Assembly (NCBI GenBank): GCA_041609895.1
Contig: JBFIPX010000092.1
Location: 1-12,203, forward strand
DNA from: JAHHLP01 sp041609895
Lineage (GTDB): Bacteria; Bacteroidota; Rhodothermia; Rhodothermales; JABDKH01
Reading direction: 5' to 3'
DNA: 12,203 nucleotides
Shown: piece by piece, positions 1 through 6,682 of the stretch
Position numbering within the stretch: the first letter of the stretch is position 1
Layout of the letters: each line of letters begins with the position of its first letter
Notes under the pieces: generated by a model
Databases searched by the model: none
What the model was told of the DNA's origin: nothing
Seen by the model: the letters and a program-made list of their open reading frames with translations, nothing else
Made by a program: the position numbers and the translations under genes

Positions 1-880
1 CAAGCGCAGCCAGCCCAGAAACCGCGTACAAACGGATGACCCAGTCTTCGTGCGTCGTGAAGGCTGCCATCAGATCGGCATCTTCCCCTAAGCCGAGGCG
101 ACTGATCAGTCTGAGGGACGCGGCAGTGATCTCTCTGCTTGGTTCTTGAAGCAACAGGTCTTTCGCGATTGCCACCGAGGGCAAATCGACCATCCACCTG
201 AGAGCATCGCAGGCGGCTACCCTGATCTTGACGTTCGCCTCCGCGTCCGCCATGAGTTCGCGGGTGGGTTGCGCGGCGCGGCGCCCACAAGAGACCAGCA
301 ACGAGGTCAACATCGAGGTGCCCCAACCGACGAAGCGTGGAAGCTCCCCGATGATGTCGCGGACGTCTTGCTCCGACCCGGTGCGCGCCAAGGCCCGTAC
401 GGAAGTAAGAGATACGATCGGCGACTTGTCCCTAAGTCCGCGCAACAGGTGGCGGCGGTTCCTTGCGGGATCCAGCAACCCCAGCAGTTGGATGCCGAGC
501 GCCCGAAACTCGGCCTCCCGATCCGAAAGTAGATCGTAAACCACGCGGAGATAAGGCAGTGCCATCGATCTGACGGCCGCGTGTTCACTTGCAGACACCG
601 ACAACGACAACTTACCGAGAAACTCAAGAAAAAGAAGATGGTCGCTACGGCGAATGCCATGGCGAAACGGATGCTTTTGTGGGTTGCTGATGCAGTCCAG
701 AACGGGTTTGATCCACAGCTTTCTAAGATGCCGTTCTCTGGTGTCACGACGCCCCTTGAGAACGCGTAGAGCGATGGCCAACACAGCAAAGACAAGTGCC
801 ACAAACAGTATGACACCAATGGATGCAATTACTGCCCAGAGCACCCATTCGTCGTAGATATGAGCACCGGAGTCACGCAT
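1..880 (-). CDS. Membrane-anchored HEAT-repeat protein, 3' end beyond window
   Basis: Reading leftwards from an ATG at 880, 293 codons stay open to the window edge, so the C-terminus is missing. Residues about 12-40 form one hydrophobic transmembrane helix. A basic stretch follows (KGRRDTRERHLRK, 42-54), so the bulk should be cytoplasmic. From about residue 100 the protein is a string of paired amphipathic helices of roughly 28-30 residues, with segments near 123-150, 151-178, 216-245 and 246-275 typical of HEAT/armadillo solenoids. Such repeats normally serve as protein-binding scaffolds; no catalytic motif is visible. The start lies 15 bases after the stop of the receiver-domain gene on the same strand, which suggests one operon and a partnership, although no good Shine-Dalgarno precedes it. 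Other frames across this stretch give Cys/Arg/Trp-rich nonsense. The HEAT call is by eye; the start and reading frame are well supported. Confidence 0.82.
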   Translation of the reverse strand, partial: MRDSGAHIYDEWVLWAVIASIGVILFVALVFAVLAIALRVLKGRRDTRERHLRKLWIKPVLDCISNPQKHPFRHGIRRSDHLLFLEFLGKLSLSVSASEHAAVRSMALPYLRVVYDLLSDREAEFRALGIQLLGLLDPARNRRHLLRGLRDKSPIVSLTSVRALARTGSEQDVRDIIGELPRFVGWGTSMLTSLLVSCGRRAAQPTRELMADAEANVKIRVAACDALRWMVDLPSVAIAKDLLLQEPSREITAASLRLISRLGLGEDADLMAAFTTHEDWVIRLYAVSGLAAL

Positions 881-895
881 TACTTGACGTTCGAC

Positions 896-2428
896 TTACA
901 CATCGGACGACTCCGTTCCGGACTGCGAAGATTCTCCCCTCGACGGGTCCGGTTGCCAGCCGCCCACGCGCTCCAGCAATCTCCGCGAACGCGCGACCAT
1001 CTCCGCCGGCGAAAACGGCTTGCGCAAGAAGTCGTCGGCGCCCGCATCAAAGGCACGAACGAGATCGGACTCGTTGCCGGGCCAAGAAGTAATGAGAATC
1101 GGAACGTCCGAGTTGGTCTGATGGTCTCGAAGCCATCGAGCAATCTCGAACCCATCCAGGCCCGGCAGCGCCGCCGCCACAATCACAAGGTCGAACGTCG
1201 TGCTCCAGAAACGGCTTACTACTTCTACACCATCAACTGCGGACGTGACTTCCGCACCCTGTTTTTCCAGTCTGTGCCGAATGATGTCCGTGATGAGGTC
1301 ATCCGGTTCCGCAATAAGAACCCGGGCATTTGCGAAAGTGTGGCCGGATGAGGCGGCATACTTCTCGTTCGGACGATATTTTGGCCTGCGGTCGAGCCGT
1401 CTGGGAAGCGAGGCCAACGATGGAGGCTCCGGGCCGGGCGTTTGCGTACTCTTGTCAGGGCCAACGACGGTTGATTCTGCTGGCTGAAGACCGGGTTCTG
1501 AAACCAAATCTGAGCCTTCGCTTTCTCGACCCTCCTGTTCAATACCGTCGCCCTTCATTGGTTGCGGACGACGTAGACGGGATATCGCCCGCCGCGAGAC
1601 TCGAGCACGCAGCCGCGCCCTCTTCGCCGTACGGCTCAGAGATTCTCGATACCGATGCGCCCCCATGCCCTCATTTGCCAATGCAGACGTAGCCGGTTCG
1701 CCCGTCTCCACGACGGACTGATCTACAGACTTCGGGGGGTCGTGTGCAGCGCTTGCCGGTTCCGTTTCACTCACCTGTGCCTTTGACCGACTGATCTGAC
1801 TATAAAATGAGGCGCCGTGGTCTTGCTCTGTTGGAGAGACGGGCACGCGAGAAGTGTTGTCGGCAGCGCCAGATGCATCGTCGGCACCATCGTCGGCAGC
1901 GCCGGCGTCTGAGGCGGCGTCCGAGCCGATAGCCGGAGCGGCTGGCACGCTGAGTGGCCGCCGAGCCTGCGGGTCCCCCTCAGTGGCACCGCCCTCTAAT
2001 TCCGAATCCGGCCGACTGGAATCGTTGGCAGCCGCCGAAGGTGGGCCCTCAACGGACTCTGCGCCCGAGCTTTTGACGTCGACCTCCGAGCCAACCTCTT
2101 TCCCGCGCTTTCGGCGGCTCCTTCGTTTCGACCCGGATCGACGCTTCGTGGCCCCGCGGCGAGGCCCCGTTTCGCCAGCGAGCCCGGCGCCAAGCAAGTC
2201 CTCAAGTCCATACTTCTGGTAGATCCCAAGCCATTTCTCTACCGACGCTGCCGTGACGCCGACCGCGTTCGCTGTATACTCAATCGGGTTTGGCTCACCC
2301 GCTTCCACAAAAAGACGGTACAACTTGAGCGCCGTGATTCGATTGAGCGCAGACCTGCGTGTCTCGAAGGTGGCTCTCTCCTCCAGTTCTCGTATTGTCT
2401 CCTTAATTTCGTATGCAGAATCGGCCAT
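896..2428 (-). CDS. Helix-turn-helix / disordered linker / degenerate receiver-domain protein
   Basis: 510 residues in three parts. Residues about 27-80 resemble the homeodomain-like HTH of IS630-type transposases and related regulators (ending EKWLGIYQKYGLEDLLG). Residues about 85-365 are low complexity, rich in Ala, Ser, Asp, Glu, Pro and Arg, with basic clusters at 90-110 and 259-288. Residues 368-490 are a CheY-like receiver. In the receiver, Ser448 (Thr/Ser position) and Lys470 (RKPF) are kept. The phosphoacceptor position reads FDLVIVAAALPGLDG, so the aspartate is Ala418, and one of the acidic-pocket pair is Pro375 (IAEPDD). Phosphorylation in the usual way is therefore unlikely. No histidine kinase lies nearby. 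The HTH-first, receiver-last order is the reverse of OmpR or NarL regulators. The basic patches could bind DNA or acidic partners. The HEAT-protein gene follows 15 bases downstream. DNA binding is inferred; the receiver fold is clear. Confidence 0.9.
   Translation of the reverse strand: MADSAYEIKETIRELEERATFETRRSALNRITALKLYRLFVEAGEPNPIEYTANAVGVTAASVEKWLGIYQKYGLEDLLGAGLAGETGPRRGATKRRSGSKRRSRRKRGKEVGSEVDVKSSGAESVEGPPSAAANDSSRPDSELEGGATEGDPQARRPLSVPAAPAIGSDAASDAGAADDGADDASGAADNTSRVPVSPTEQDHGASFYSQISRSKAQVSETEPASAAHDPPKSVDQSVVETGEPATSALANEGMGAHRYRESLSRTAKRARLRARVSRRAISRLRRPQPMKGDGIEQEGRESEGSDLVSEPGLQPAESTVVGPDKSTQTPGPEPPSLASLPRRLDRRPKYRPNEKYAASSGHTFANARVLIAEPDDLITDIIRHRLEKQGAEVTSAVDGVEVVSRFWSTTFDLVIVAAALPGLDGFEIARWLRDHQTNSDVPILITSWPGNESDLVRAFDAGADDFLRKPFSPAEMVARSRRLLERVGGWQPDPSRGESSQSGTESSDV
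1859..1903. repeat. Short direct repeats inside the linker of the receiver gene
   Basis: The 12-base unit gtcggcagcgcc occurs at 1859-1870 and again at 1892-1903, and atcgtcggca occurs at 1877-1886 and 1889-1898. They encode the Asp/Ala/Gly-rich linker stretch around residues 175-190. They probably reflect slippage-prone low-complexity coding sequence rather than a regulatory element. Confidence 0.6.
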
Positions 2429-2590
2429 TTGAACAGCACTGGAATGCCCTCTTCTCGGGCAGGCGTATCACTGAAGGAATCGGCCCTGGATGGCATTACT
2501 AAACGACTTTGGAATGCATGAGCAAGCACGGGGCAACTCCTGTTATGCCCATGCAGCACATCGCTTTTCCGCATAATCGATAGTGATCGC

Positions 2591-3574
2591 ATGCACCGAA
2601 TAACCGGCTTGCTTGTCGGCTTTGTGATCACCCCTGTCGCAATCCTGATTGCGTTTGAGTTTTTGGTTCGTATTGCCGCGCCCGACGACCTGACGCGCCA
2701 CATCGGTAACGAACAAATGATCGACAGGAGAACACCATCTACGATTCATATCAACAATGCTGGATTTCGTGGACAATTGTGGGAGAAAGAAGTAACCATT
2801 GATGCAAAAGGTCTCAGGGTGTCGGGACCCTCGTCAGGCTCCTTTCGCGTCCTTCTCACCGGCGACTCCGTGGTCTTCGGCGCCGGCGTCAGCGACTCCG
2901 ATGCGCCCGGCGCTGTACTTCAGTCGCTGGTACCGGACAGCATTCAAGTGATGAACGGCGCCGTAATCGGCTATGCCACAGAACATGTCCTTGCGTACCT
3001 CCGTGAATTCGGAGACGCGCATAATCCGGACTTCGTATTGCTCGGATACTGTCTGAACGACGCAGCGCCTTTCGACGTAGAGGTGGTTCCCGACGCACAG
3101 ACGCTTCGCGAGAAATACGGCGTTGCGCAATGGTTGAATGCCCGACTCAGTCGTAATTCCCTGCTGTTTCTCTGGCTCAAGGACAAGGTGAAGGCATACC
3201 GTGTCCGGCACGGTTACCCGGTCCACCGCGCACTCTTCCATGGCGAGAACTGGCGTCGCAATCAGAACGCGCTGATCGAGATTCGCGAATGGTGCAAGAG
3301 GCGCAACGTACCCCTCATGATCGCCGTGTTTCCTCATCGAGATCAGCTTCTGCAGAGTGATGCGTTCGACTTCGCTCCGCAGGACTCTCTGGTCGCCTTC
3401 GGCCACCGGGCGGGCATCGATGTACTCGACCTTCGCGATGCCGTCGCTCCCGAAGACTATCTGTGGAACGACCCGCTTCACCTTGACCGGCGTGGTATAC
3501 GCAAATCGGTATCAGCAATCTGGGACTATCTCGAACACAGAATAACTACCGCATCCAATGCCGCTACTAGCTGA
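2591..3574 (+). CDS. Membrane-anchored SGNH/GDSL-family hydrolase
   Basis: 327 residues. Residues about 6-27 form an N-terminal transmembrane anchor, placing the catalytic domain outside the cytoplasm. The SGNH blocks are visible in order: block I LLTGDSVVFG with nucleophile Ser93; block II around NGAVIGY (Gly127); block III GYCLND with Asn156; block V NDPLH with Asp294 and His297. This is a complete Ser-His-Asp set with the oxyanion residues, so it should be an active esterase or acetylhydrolase. Family members act on carbohydrate acetyl groups, lipids or peptidoglycan; the substrate here cannot be told. The segment before the GDS block (HINNAGFRG) resembles the N-x-x-G-[FY]-R-G pattern often seen in exopolysaccharide-linked SGNH proteins. 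It diverges from the receiver gene across 162 bases, and the M55 peptidase gene follows 68 bases downstream on the same strand. No Shine-Dalgarno is evident before the ATG. Confidence 0.9.
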   Translation: MHRITGLLVGFVITPVAILIAFEFLVRIAAPDDLTRHIGNEQMIDRRTPSTIHINNAGFRGQLWEKEVTIDAKGLRVSGPSSGSFRVLLTGDSVVFGAGVSDSDAPGAVLQSLVPDSIQVMNGAVIGYATEHVLAYLREFGDAHNPDFVLLGYCLNDAAPFDVEVVPDAQTLREKYGVAQWLNARLSRNSLLFLWLKDKVKAYRVRHGYPVHRALFHGENWRRNQNALIEIREWCKRRNVPLMIAVFPHRDQLLQSDAFDFAPQDSLVAFGHRAGIDVLDLRDAVAPEDYLWNDPLHLDRRGIRKSVSAIWDYLEHRITTASNAATS

Positions 3575-3642
3575 ACCCCAAACCACATTGCGTATTTTGT
3601 GAGCACTTAACGTCCGAACCCACGGCTCGAAAACTGAAGAAG

Positions 3643-4629
3643 ATGCCTCCCAGGATCACAATTGTTTTGCTCGTCTCTGCTCTGATCGTCGCCATCACTC
3701 CGGCACCGACTCAGGCGCAAACTTCGGAAGCATTTCGGCAAAAGCGTGTGCCCGACGGTGAGGGATTCCGACTCTACCTGATCAGCGACATGGAGGGAAT
3801 GGGGAGCGCCGTTCATATCGGAGAAGTCATCGCAGGAACCGAGGGAGAGCGCTACCGGGCCTTGACCGGGCCCGACTATTGGCCGCACTACCGGCGTCTG
3901 GCGACGGAGGAGGCAAATGCCGTCATCCGGGGTGCGAGACGCGCCGGGGCGGCTACGTTCGTGGTCAACGAAGGTCACGGCGGCAACCGATTCGCAAACC
4001 TGCTGCCGTGGGATCTCGATCAGGAGGCAATCCTGATCAGGGGGTATCCGAAGCCGCTACTGATGAGCACGGCGATCGACGAGACGTTTGACACCATGAT
4101 GATCATCGGCGCGCATGCGAGCACGGGGGGCGTGCTCTCACACAACTACGCATTTGACTCCTTTTCGGTCAACGGCGTCGAGTTGAACGAGGTCGGCATC
4201 AACGCCTTGATTGCCGGCGAAAGCGGTGTTTCGGTCTCCCTCGTGAGCGGCGACGATGCATTGATTGCGGAGACACGAGGCATCCTTGGCGAAGACTTCG
4301 TTGCCGTGCCGACCAAGATCGCAGTCGGACGGAACGCCGCCATCACATACAGCCCGGAAACGGTCCAGAAGGCCCTGGCGGATGCAGCCGCAGGAGCTGT
4401 ACGCCTGGAGAACGCCGGACAGATCGAGCCCTTTACGCTTTCACGGCCCTACGATGTCCGCTTCGAACTCAGGGCTTCGTATCCAGACTCCGTCGTACAA
4501 GGCGTCAACGCCTTGGCCAGGGAATACGGCCTCGAAAAGCTTCAGGGCCGATCATACCGCATGGTTGCCGGCGACGCGAAGAGCATCGGCTACCTGATTG
4601 ACGCAATCGAACTCGTCGTCCTGCCTTAA
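3643..4629 (+). CDS. Exported M55-family (DppA-like) zinc D-aminopeptidase
   Basis: 328 residues. An N-terminal signal peptide is visible (hydrophobic 5-20, likely cleavage after AQA near residue 26). The M55 metal and catalytic pattern is present: SDMEG (Asp49, Glu51), NEGHGG (His112), GAHAS (His158), LSHNY (His167) and LNEVG (Glu183). These line up with the Asp-x-Glu, His, His, catalytic His and Glu residues of Bacillus subtilis DppA, a dinuclear zinc D-aminopeptidase that releases N-terminal D-amino acids such as D-Ala. The length is somewhat above that of cytoplasmic DppA, mostly because of the signal peptide and a 15-residue spacer. An exported form would act in the periplasm, perhaps on D-Ala peptides from cell-wall turnover; that role is inference. 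It is probably co-transcribed with the SGNH hydrolase 68 bases upstream. A purine-rich gaagaag directly precedes the ATG. It converges with the next gene across 42 bases. Confidence 0.92.
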   Translation: MPPRITIVLLVSALIVAITPAPTQAQTSEAFRQKRVPDGEGFRLYLISDMEGMGSAVHIGEVIAGTEGERYRALTGPDYWPHYRRLATEEANAVIRGARRAGAATFVVNEGHGGNRFANLLPWDLDQEAILIRGYPKPLLMSTAIDETFDTMMIIGAHASTGGVLSHNYAFDSFSVNGVELNEVGINALIAGESGVSVSLVSGDDALIAETRGILGEDFVAVPTKIAVGRNAAITYSPETVQKALADAAAGAVRLENAGQIEPFTLSRPYDVRFELRASYPDSVVQGVNALAREYGLEKLQGRSYRMVAGDAKSIGYLIDAIELVVLP

Positions 4630-4671
4630 GCGACGTGCCGATCGATGTGGGTCGCCGTTCTCCGGTCCGGC

Positions 4672-5289
4672 CTAATCTACGGACTCCTCGCGGGTACCCC
4701 GATAGAGTTCCAGCGAATCGACGACGTTACCTTCCCCATCCACTCGCTCGAGAACCGTCGTGACGTGATGCAGTAACCCTCCGCCCCCTGGCTCGGTCAC
4801 CGTTCCGATCGCGATACGATACGTGTACCCCTGATCGGTCGATGTAAGCCGGACCGTACCGGGACGCGCCCACGCACCAAGGTTGGCAAGCACGGAGCCG
4901 TGCATCGCCTGGCTCGGATCGGACACCTCGTAGGCGAGCTTAGGCGACTCGGTGACGTCGATCACGTACTCAACAGGTCGACCCATCCATCCACCTATCC
5001 GCACCTGCGATTCTCCGCACACGAGCTTGTGAGGCTGGAATTCCGGCAGCGAGACCTCGCCCGCAAAGCGAATTCCTTCGGGCCCGAATCGCACTACACG
5101 CACTACGTGTTGCCCCGTAACACCCTCTGTGAGCGCTGCCCGCAGTTGGTAAGCGAGATATCCTGTCCCAGTACAGTAGTAGCCATCGCTGTCCGCTTCG
5201 GCAATCTGCGGAAACAGCAGTAGCAATACTGCTACACCAGCTACGGTGATTCTACGACGAGTAGTTTGAGTCGACGACAGCGACCACAT
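4672..5289 (-). CDS. Unknown exported protein overlapping the pilin-like gene
   Basis: 205 residues, family not recognised. The N-terminus has a basic patch (TRRR, 10-13), a hydrophobic core (about 15-30) and a plausible cleavage near EADSDG, so it is probably exported. Cys39 (DGYYCTGTGYLAYQ) and Cys91 (KLVCGESQ) may form a disulfide. The remainder is predicted by eye to be beta-rich, with alternating polar and hydrophobic strands and no catalytic motif. Its ATG lies inside the end of the pilin-like gene: the two reading frames overlap by 38 bases, typical of translational coupling and of a shared operon. No alternative start codon sits between this ATG and the signal peptide core. It could be an accessory or tip protein for the upstream pilin-like product; that is inference from position only. 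It converges with the M55 gene, and no strong terminator is visible in the 42 bases between them. Confidence 0.78.
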   Translation of the reverse strand: MWSLSSTQTTRRRITVAGVAVLLLLFPQIAEADSDGYYCTGTGYLAYQLRAALTEGVTGQHVVRVVRFGPEGIRFAGEVSLPEFQPHKLVCGESQVRIGGWMGRPVEYVIDVTESPKLAYEVSDPSQAMHGSVLANLGAWARPGTVRLTSTDQGYTYRIAIGTVTEPGGGGLLHHVTTVLERVDGEGNVVDSLELYRGTREESVD

Positions 5290-5680
5290 CAGTCGGATTG
5301 GTGCCTGAAACGGTTATGACTACCCGGTTGTTGTTCGAGGTGTTCGTAGCCGTGACGACAAGTTCCGTGCCGGCGGACCCGTCGAGTTCGACCTCGCCAT
5401 TGAGCGTCGAATATACGCCAGAAGTGGCGTTGAGTCCGAGATTGGTAAACGTGACCGAACTCCAATCGCATGTGGTCAGGCACGAGTTGTTGCCGCCACC
5501 GTAGATGCTCGGCTTGAGCATCCACGTCTGCGCCGAAGTTGCGATGTCCATGGCTTCGAGTACGAGGTTGTCCATGTTGGCTTTCTTGGAGTTCTCGGAG
5601 AACGCCTGAATGCCAACCACTACCGCCAGACCCACGATGACGATTCCCAGAACGAGAAGTAAGAGTTGCTGCTGGCCCAT
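5252..5680 (-). CDS. Small type IV pilin-like protein
   Basis: 142 residues. The N-terminus is MG followed by QQQ and an uninterrupted hydrophobic stretch to about residue 24. A helix continues through SENSKKANMDNLVLEAMDIATSAQTW, as in the N-terminal spine of type IV pilins and pseudopilins. A prepilin peptidase could cut after Gly2, leaving Gln as the first mature residue, but there is no canonical GFTLIE and no Glu5, so this is an atypical member if it is one. The C-terminal part is Asn/Thr/Ser/Val-rich and beta-like, with a close cysteine pair (Cys67, Cys71), matching a small globular pilin head. It is the first gene of a minus-strand pair and overlaps the exported-protein gene by 38 bases. 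No prepilin peptidase, ATPase or platform gene lies in the window. No clear Shine-Dalgarno precedes the ATG. Pilin assignment is by architecture, not by a diagnostic motif. Confidence 0.8.
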   Translation of the reverse strand: MGQQQLLLLVLGIVIVGLAVVVGIQAFSENSKKANMDNLVLEAMDIATSAQTWMLKPSIYGGGNNSCLTTCDWSSVTFTNLGLNATSGVYSTLNGEVELDGSAGTELVVTATNTSNNNRVVITVSGTNPTDVVAVVDSNYSS

Positions 5681-5942
5681 CTGGTTTTAGCGTTGATTGA
5701 TGAAATAGTAGTACGGCCTATCAGTTTTATCGGATTATCGACCGGAATAAGCAGCTTTCAAGTGCCCCGGAGCCTGCGTCATCAAGTCCATTAAGATTTG
5801 AGGCTCGTGACCCCCACCATCATTTTTTGGGTACGAAGTAAAAAACCCTGAGGTAGCGGCCGATACACGGATTGAACGTGTCAACGCGGCCTTCGCTTTC
5901 TGCCGCGTCCTATCGCTCTCAACTATACAATCTCGTCCTGTC

Positions 5943-6650
5943 ATGAGCGCTCCTAACACCGATCGCAACTCATCCGTAAAGCAGAAACTGCTCACATTTG
6001 CCAAGCTTGTCTGGCCCGGAGCACTAGTTTTCATAGCATTTGATCTCTCAGTCGATCCCGAAATTTCCATCCTCAAGAGTCCTGACACAGGATGGAACGA
6101 TCTCGAGATCGTCGGCATCGACGAGGTTCGCAACCAACTTCCGCCGAGCGCCGCGGGAGACGAAGAGGCCGGGGCAGCCTCAGAGCACATTATGTTCGGT
6201 GTTGAGTCTGTTGCCGAAGAGCTTTCACTAGCCGGCAGCAACAGCGAGGTGCTTGCACGAGGCGGCTGGGCAGGGCATTTTGCGGGTCTTCTGGCCGGAG
6301 ATGAGGAAGCCAATTGCTGGTCTCCCTATGAGGTCAACATCCGACTCCAGCAAGACGGTAATCGCGTCTTTGGCCCGGGGAGTTACATGGTCGATCCGTC
6401 CAAGTGCAGCACGCACGAAAAGGGGTATCTGGCCTTCTTCACTGCCGAAGGCCAAAGAGCTGGCGACCAGGTGGCTCTAGAACTCATCAATGATGAATCC
6501 GGTCAGGTTTCACTACTCTTCTCAGGTGTAGCGGCCGGCGAGCGCCTGGTCGGAGCTTTCACGATGCCCAACGGCGCTCCCGTGTCCGGTACTACGATTC
6601 TGACCCTGGTCGATGCAGAGAAACTCGCTGAACGAACGCCGTCACAATAA
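5943..6650 (+). CDS. Membrane-anchored cysteine-pair protein, paralogue A (unknown function)
   Basis: 235 residues, family not recognised. One transmembrane segment (about 18-35) follows a short polar N-terminus, suggesting an N-in anchored protein with an external domain. An acidic, low-complexity stretch (about 45-100) leads to a conserved C-terminal domain (about 107-220). This domain has the landmarks GGWAGHFAG, LAGDEE, CWS (Cys125), GSYMVDPSKCS (Cys155), RAG and PVSG. The gene at 9321-9995 encodes the same architecture: both cysteines, the GDEE motif and the juxtamembrane pattern [DE]L[ST]V..E[IL]SIL[KR]S are shared. By hand, about 49 of 113 aligned positions of the C-terminal domain are identical, with no gaps. 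The cysteines probably form a disulfide. The gene converges with the DUF5916 gene across 32 bases. There is no obvious Shine-Dalgarno; a tatacaat stretch lies at 5924-5931 but without a matching -35 element. Confidence 0.85.
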   Translation: MSAPNTDRNSSVKQKLLTFAKLVWPGALVFIAFDLSVDPEISILKSPDTGWNDLEIVGIDEVRNQLPPSAAGDEEAGAASEHIMFGVESVAEELSLAGSNSEVLARGGWAGHFAGLLAGDEEANCWSPYEVNIRLQQDGNRVFGPGSYMVDPSKCSTHEKGYLAFFTAEGQRAGDQVALELINDESGQVSLLFSGVAAGERLVGAFTMPNGAPVSGTTILTLVDAEKLAERTPSQ

Positions 6651-6682
6651 GTGACGTCGACAGCGGTCGCAACGGGTGCGAG

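Noticed and set aside
307..828. 173-residue open frame on the minus strand, and plus-strand frames at 146-539.
   Set aside because: They overlap the HEAT-protein frame and give Cys/Trp/Arg/Ser-rich sequence without domain character, as expected from GC-rich shadow frames.
860..1351. 163-residue plus-strand frame and others antisense to the receiver gene.
   Set aside because: The minus-strand frame encodes a clear receiver domain; the antisense frames are Arg-rich with no motif.
1859..1903. Short repeats considered as a CRISPR or iteron array.
   Set aside because: Units are only 10-12 bases, irregularly spaced, and lie within a low-complexity coding linker.
2834..3481. 215-residue open frame on the minus strand opposite the SGNH hydrolase.
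   Set aside because: The plus-strand frame carries all SGNH catalytic blocks; the opposite frame has no recognisable motif.
5735..6313. 192-residue open frame on the minus strand overlapping paralogue A.
   Set aside because: It is Ser/Pro/Ala-rich shadow sequence, while the plus-strand frame has a true paralogue at 9321-9995.
6651..6682. Bidirectional terminator between paralogue A and the DUF5916 gene.
   Set aside because: No stem of useful length and no T run is visible in the 32 bases.
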